64,000 bases of DNA from UBA8437 sp964646205 (GTDB lineage: Bacteria; Planctomycetota; Planctomycetia; Planctomycetales; Planctomycetaceae): NCBI GenBank assembly GCA_964646205.1, contig CAZYAZ010000013.1, positions 25,435 to 89,434 of the forward strand. The letters run 5' to 3'. Both the position numbers and the translations under genes were made by a program. Under the pieces are notes generated by a model that made no database searches, was not told the origin of the DNA, and was given only the letters and a program-made list of their open reading frames with translations. This document shows positions 60,394-64,000 of the stretch, piece after piece (positions within the stretch are counted from its first letter, which is position 1; each line of letters begins with the position of its first letter).

Positions 60394-61283
60394 GTCGAGG
60401 GTTCCTCGGGCCGTTCGATCGCGACCGGTGGCACGCGGCGTTCCCTCCGGCCGGCTGACTGGGACTGGCTGCCACTGGCCCGTGGACGAGTCTGCCCACC
60501 GGCGAGCCCAAGACTGGCTCGCTTGAACGCGGCCCAGGCGTGTTCGGCCGTCAAACTCGCCTCGGCCACCAGTTCATCGATCCGGTTCCGAAAGATGGCG
60601 AAAGCAGACAACGCCGGAACGGCCACTCCCAGTCCCATCAGGGTGGTGACGAGGGCCTGGTAGATCCCGGGTGCGAGTTCACTGACGGGGGGATTGAGCT
60701 TGGTGGCGAATTCCTGGAACGCGACGATCATGCCCCAGACGGTGCCCAGCAGCCCCAGCATCGGGGCGATGGTGCCGATGACCGACAGGTATTCGATCTT
60801 GCGGAACAGGCGGGCCGACTGTTCCGCACTTGCGTCTTCCATGGATTTTTCGACGGCCGCGTATCCCAGGGGAGCCTCGGCCAATCCCTCGGCTAGAACC
60901 GCCCCCAGGAAACTGTGTTGTTCACGGCACAGCCGTTCTGCATCGGCAAAGCGGCCGGTGGCCACCAGCGAGGAAACCGAATCGGCCAGGCCATCGGGCA
61001 TCAGGGACTTGCGACGGATCGTCAACATGTGTTCGACGATCAGGGCGACCATCGCCATTGACAATCCCAGGATCACCAGCCCAATCGTGCCTCCCGCACG
61101 GAGCAACTGCCTGAGTGTCATGCCGTCGGCAGGCTGGGTCTCGGCAGGCTGGGTCTCGGCAGGCTGGGTCTCGGCAGGCTGGGTCTCGGCAGGCAATTGG
61201 GCCTGGGCCGAACCGGGGACGTGCCACAGCAGCATGGCGAGCAGGACCGGGAGTCCGAATTGTCGGGAACGTTGATCGGTCAT
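60390..61283 (-). CDS. MotA/TolQ/ExbB proton-channel family protein with repeat linker
   Basis: A 297-residue protein. A signal-like segment 'LPVLLAMLLWHVPGSAQAQ' is followed by an Ala/Glu/Thr/Gln/Pro repeat linker (about 28-52), then the first channel helix 'IGLVILGLSMAMVALIVEHM', a cytoplasmic loop, and the paired helices 'YLSVIGTIAPMLGLLGTVWG' (with Thr/Gly residues of the ExbB core) and 'YQALVTTLMGLGVAVPALSA'. The family forms the pentameric proton channel of Ton/Tol systems. Its C-terminal tail is basic and Ser-rich. It overlaps the downstream exbD and the upstream gene by four bases. Confidence 0.9.
   Translation of the reverse strand: MTDQRSRQFGLPVLLAMLLWHVPGSAQAQLPAETQPAETQPAETQPAETQPADGMTLRQLLRAGGTIGLVILGLSMAMVALIVEHMLTIRRKSLMPDGLADSVSSLVATGRFADAERLCREQHSFLGAVLAEGLAEAPLGYAAVEKSMEDASAEQSARLFRKIEYLSVIGTIAPMLGLLGTVWGMIVAFQEFATKLNPPVSELAPGIYQALVTTLMGLGVAVPALSAFAIFRNRIDELVAEASLTAEHAWAAFKRASLGLAGGQTRPRASGSQSQSAGRRERRVPPVAIERPEEPST
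61126..61195 (+). repeat. 15-bp tandem repeat, about 4.6 units, inside the ExbB gene
   Basis: TCGGCAGGCTGGGTC is repeated four times unchanged from 61126 to 61185, with a partial fifth unit to 61195. On the minus strand it codes (P-A-E-T-Q) repeats between the signal segment and first channel helix. Copy number can change without breaking the frame. Confidence 0.95.
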
Positions 61284-62383
61284 GGAGAGTTGCGTTTCGT
61301 TCGCGGGGCGTTGGGTTGGGGGATGGCAGATTCTCTGGCGGCGGGTGTGCCGGCGAAGCGTTGACGGAGGTCCCGATAGAGCGTCTCGGCTGCATCCGTC
61401 TGGTTGTCGCTCAACAGGGCATCAGCGGCGACTTGCGTGGCGTGAGCGGCGAGGAACCGGTCATCATCGAAGACGAGAGATGTCCACATCAGGGCACTGG
61501 CTGCTGGCTCAAGTTGCTGGCGTCTGAATCGAGCCAGACCGATCACGTACCACGGTCCACCTCGCAAGTCCAGTGGCAGGGAGTGGACATGCCGGGTCCA
61601 GGTGTCCAGTTGCCGGGGGGTCGGCTTCTTGTTCTTGATGTCGGCCCGCCAGCACTGTGCGACGGCGAGTTCTCGAACACGGGGGTCGGTCGAAATTCGC
61701 AACCGGCGGAGTTGTGTTTCGGCCTCTTGGGAGTACGTCGTGTCTCTGAGCAGGTGGCTGGCGGCCAGCAACTTGGCAACGTCCCCGGCCCGGCCTCGCC
61801 AGGCCCTGGCCTCGCTGGCCACGGCGGCATCGGCGGTTCCCCGGATTCTCCAGTCCAGTGGCACGAGCGAGAAGTGGCGGGGCTTGGCGGTGCTTTCCGA
61901 GAGATTCAGGAAGTGCGAACCGGCCTGGCGGTAGTCGCCTGAATGCAGCGAGCAACGAACGAGCCCGGCGAGAAGTTCTCGGCGAACCCAGGCGCGAGGT
62001 GCCTGGTTGAGGGCCTGTTGGAACGACCGCTCGGCGAGAGTGATCTCGCCACGTTTGAAGTGTTCCAGTGCGGCCTGGTGGGGCGGGGTCCGGACAGTTT
62101 TGACCGAGGCGATCCGTTCGACAGGAATTCGCCACGGGGCGGCCCGCCCCCGGGCCTTGATCACCAGGATGTTCGCGTCGTATTCGGTGATCTCGCCCAC
62201 GTGCGTGAGTTGGCCACGTCCATCAGGCTGCCGGACCACCACGCGGTCACGGCCCTGCGCGGGCAATCGTCCCGTTCCGAGCGTGACGGCCACCAGAACA
62301 AGGGGCCACACGGTGGCCTGGGTCCAGCGGTGTCGCGATCGTTCAGCGAAGGCGAGGGAGAGAAGAGAAGGTTTTGATGTCAC
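61280..62383 (-). CDS. Secreted TPR-like repeat protein of the ExbB/ExbD cluster
   Basis: A 367-residue protein I cannot name. A signal-like segment 'VWPLVLVAVTLGTGRLPAQG' is followed by a small beta region ('GEITEYDANILVIKARGR', 'WRIPVERIASVK'), then helical repeats that resemble tetratricopeptide units ('AALEHFKRGEITLAERSFQQ', 'LVRCSLHSGDYRQAGSHFLN'). It probably acts in the envelope as a scaffold. The start at 62383 overlaps the preceding vWA gene by 41 bases; a later start would shorten this, but no better ATG was seen before the signal segment. Its stop overlaps the ExbB start (ATGA). Confidence 0.65.
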   Translation of the reverse strand: MTSKPSLLSLAFAERSRHRWTQATVWPLVLVAVTLGTGRLPAQGRDRVVVRQPDGRGQLTHVGEITEYDANILVIKARGRAAPWRIPVERIASVKTVRTPPHQAALEHFKRGEITLAERSFQQALNQAPRAWVRRELLAGLVRCSLHSGDYRQAGSHFLNLSESTAKPRHFSLVPLDWRIRGTADAAVASEARAWRGRAGDVAKLLAASHLLRDTTYSQEAETQLRRLRISTDPRVRELAVAQCWRADIKNKKPTPRQLDTWTRHVHSLPLDLRGGPWYVIGLARFRRQQLEPAASALMWTSLVFDDDRFLAAHATQVAADALLSDNQTDAAETLYRDLRQRFAGTPAARESAIPQPNAPRTKRNSP

Positions 62384-63335
62384 GGTAGCGGTACCGTCCG
62401 CCGTTCTGGAGGGCGAGTTTCTTGACGTAGTGATTGGTGGTCAATTCGGCTCCGAGTCCGAATTTTATCGTGTGGATGCGTGTGCGACCGCGATTGCGCC
62501 GGGCCAGGCGTTCCATATCACCGGGGTGAATTGCCGAATTCGCATCGGCATCGGTCAGGAAGTAGATCACCTCGGGTTCGAATGACAGAGCCTTGGTCAG
62601 GGCGGGGTAGTGGAATGTTCCCCCATCAGGAGTCACCCGGGCGATCTGCTGTCGGGCCAGGGTCTTGTTGATGTCCGTGGCACGGTGCAGGGTGTCGCGG
62701 CCCCCCAGGGTCAGCAGTCGATGTTGCACATTGTAGAAAATGACCTGGAACTGCTGGGTCTCATCGAGGTGTTGCAGGCTGGTCACCAGTTCGGCCTTGG
62801 CCACTTCCAGTGCGTGTTCCTGGTCCATGCTTCCGGAGCGGTCCAGCACGTAGACGAAGCGGGTGCCCTTGTCCCGGATGCCCAGGAACTGGGTTTCTCC
62901 CTTCTTGAGTCCCGCCAGCGGTTGAATCCGGTTGACTGCACCACCGGGCAGCAGTTGGGACGGATCGGCCAGCGGTGAGGAGGGCGTGCGAGCCCCGGGA
63001 CCCAGGATCTGTGGCGGAACCGCTTCGGGCAGGTTCAGTAAGGCGTCGACGGTGGGACTGGTGCGGTCCTTGGCTTCGGCGGTCCGTGGATTGTCCTGGG
63101 ACGGCGTGGTCGAAGGAGTGGTGGTGTTTTCGGCCTTGGACGAGTTGGTCGTGTCCGATTTGACAATCAGGCCCACGTCCCGGAACTCACCTGCACCGTC
63201 CTCTCCGGTGGTTTCCTGGCAGCTCTGCAGTCCGATGGCGCAGGCGGAGAGGAACAACAGATGGATCGCGATCGAAGCGATCCAGCCGGGGAGGGCTTGA
63301 CCCTGGATGACACGCGATCCCGGGACGTTGGTCAT
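62343..63335 (-). CDS. Membrane-anchored von Willebrand factor A-domain protein
   Basis: A 330-residue protein. A membrane segment near 18-38 ('WIASIAIHLLFLSACAIGL') is followed by a Ser/Thr/Pro-rich linker and a vWA domain from about 155 to the end. The metal-ion-dependent adhesion site is intact: 'VYVLDRSGSM' (DxSxS), the Thr in 'VTPDGGTFHYPAL' and the Asp in 'IYFLTDADAN'. vWA domains bind a protein partner through a divalent metal. The location in an ExbB/ExbD cluster suggests it senses or holds an envelope component. It is 11 bases after the LolA-like gene. Confidence 0.85.
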   Translation of the reverse strand: MTNVPGSRVIQGQALPGWIASIAIHLLFLSACAIGLQSCQETTGEDGAGEFRDVGLIVKSDTTNSSKAENTTTPSTTPSQDNPRTAEAKDRTSPTVDALLNLPEAVPPQILGPGARTPSSPLADPSQLLPGGAVNRIQPLAGLKKGETQFLGIRDKGTRFVYVLDRSGSMDQEHALEVAKAELVTSLQHLDETQQFQVIFYNVQHRLLTLGGRDTLHRATDINKTLARQQIARVTPDGGTFHYPALTKALSFEPEVIYFLTDADANSAIHPGDMERLARRNRGRTRIHTIKFGLGAELTTNHYVKKLALQNGGRYRYRDIKTFSSLPRLR

Positions 63336-63346
63336 GAGGGGCGTTC

Positions 63347-64000
63347 CTAGCGTGGCGATGGCGAGTTGCCGGTCCGTCCGGCTTCTCCATTGGTCGCTGC
63401 TCCACCCGATTGAGCCTGCTGTTTGATCTGCTGGATGAACGCGTTGGTGACGTCCTGGACACGGACTTTCGGATCGGGTTTGAACACGAAGGACGCATCC
63501 GTCAGTGGAGCGTTGACCTGGACGTTGCGGAATTCCAGGCTAACCATTGGTCGCAAAACCTGTTGGCCCTTGGCCTTTTTCAGATAGACAATGCGATGTG
63601 GAAAGCGGGTGGCCTTGTCGATGTAGACTCTCACCCGGTCGGGCACGTATTCGGGCAATCCAGCGCTGTCGGCCTGGTCGTCGTCGGTAAGTTTCTCCAG
63701 GAACGTGGCGTTCCAGGTGCCCTCGATGACGATGAAGGGGCGGTCCTGGAAAGTCTGTTCACGCCGTCGGGTGAAACTCATTGACTGGTCGAGCGACTCC
63801 AGTAGGGCCGCGAGGCCTCCCAGTCCGAGATCGGCTTCGAATTCACCGGGGCGTGGTCGGGGTCCCGAGGCCATCCGCTTGAGTTCATTGAGGATGCGAG
63901 GCACATCCCTTTTGGTGGCCTGCACGGCGACGCCGATTTTTTGTTGTGTGTAGAGCGTGGTGCCATCACAGACCTGCACCAGTGCGCCCTTGGTGCGGCC
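63347..64000 (-). CDS. LolA-like / outer-membrane-lipoprotein-sorting-type protein (5' end beyond window)
   Basis: The C-terminal 217 residues of a protein whose start is past position 64000. The visible part has the strand-rich pattern 'FQDRPFIVIEGTWNATFLEK', 'DRVRVYIDKATRFPHRIVYL', 'VSLEFRNVQVNAPLTDASF' and 'VFKPDPKVRVQDVTN', much like the half-barrel of LolA-type proteins that carry lipoproteins, or the planctomycete DUF1571/DUF2092 relatives. It has a Gln/Ser-rich tail. It leads (or continues) the cluster of vWA, TPR-like and Exb genes. An in-frame GTG at 63979 is internal, since the frame is open and protein-like to the window edge. Confidence 0.65.
   Translation of the reverse strand, partial: GRTKGALVQVCDGTTLYTQQKIGVAVQATKRDVPRILNELKRMASGPRPRPGEFEADLGLGGLAALLESLDQSMSFTRRREQTFQDRPFIVIEGTWNATFLEKLTDDDQADSAGLPEYVPDRVRVYIDKATRFPHRIVYLKKAKGQQVLRPMVSLEFRNVQVNAPLTDASFVFKPDPKVRVQDVTNAFIQQIKQQAQSGGAATNGEAGRTGNSPSPR

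Overview
The window looks like chromosomal DNA of a planctomycete (phylum Planctomycetota, PVC superphylum), probably from a draft scaffold because it holds three runs of exactly 100 N. I base this on high GC content, the small lysine-rich protein at 11039-11287 that matches what I remember as the PVC signature protein, two sulfatases, a bacterial GH3-family protein, a squalene-hopene-type cyclase, lipopolysaccharide-core genes and many GTG starts. I see no phage, insertion sequence, rRNA, tRNA or CRISPR array. It reads as ordinary core genome with several poorly understood gene clusters.

Layout. 1-5471: DNA ligase (cut by the window edge), GDP-mannose dehydratase with a short-chain dehydrogenase, a large membrane glycosyltransferase-like protein and folP. 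5481-9302: gpsA, a proline/alanine-rich putative outer-membrane protein broken by a gap, then a GlmU pyrophosphorylase domain alone and prs. 9299-13190: GH3-family protein, PVC small basic protein, sodium:solute symporter with a tiny membrane partner. 13306-18158: nrdR, then an envelope run hldE, heptosyltransferase, LPS-kinase-like protein, plsY. 18133-28086: GNAT, sulfatase, glpK, HD hydrolase, OmpA-like lipoprotein, a membrane-tethered HTH protein with acidic repeats, second sulfatase. 28073-30048: a second symporter with a small membrane partner. 30157-35393: GcvH-like protein, two-cluster ferredoxin, triterpene cyclase and a DUF116-prenyl synthase fusion, all co-directional. 35440-42731: DUF309, sufE, DUF1569, an MFS transporter, cdsA-uppS with a hidden divergent csrA, a hydroxyacid dehydrogenase and a second SDR.

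42780-49814 is a tight seven-gene operon (minus strand) built around a GlmL/MutL-type actin-fold ATPase with no B12 mutase beside it. Its partners are a KOW-barrel protein, a fibronectin III/EF-hand membrane protein and three further membrane proteins. It is the best candidate here for an undescribed membrane machine. 49995-59220 holds tatD, a small helical protein and nuoN-M-L-K-J-H (no nuoI). 59436-64000 is an ExbD-ExbD-ExbB / TPR-like / von Willebrand A / LolA-like envelope cluster that runs off the window end.

Common themes are outer-envelope construction (GDP-sugars, LPS core, undecaprenyl-PP, phospholipid head-group and acyl transfer, hopanoid-type lipids), respiration, and use of sulfated compounds. 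Gene identities come from reading motifs by eye; no database search was run.
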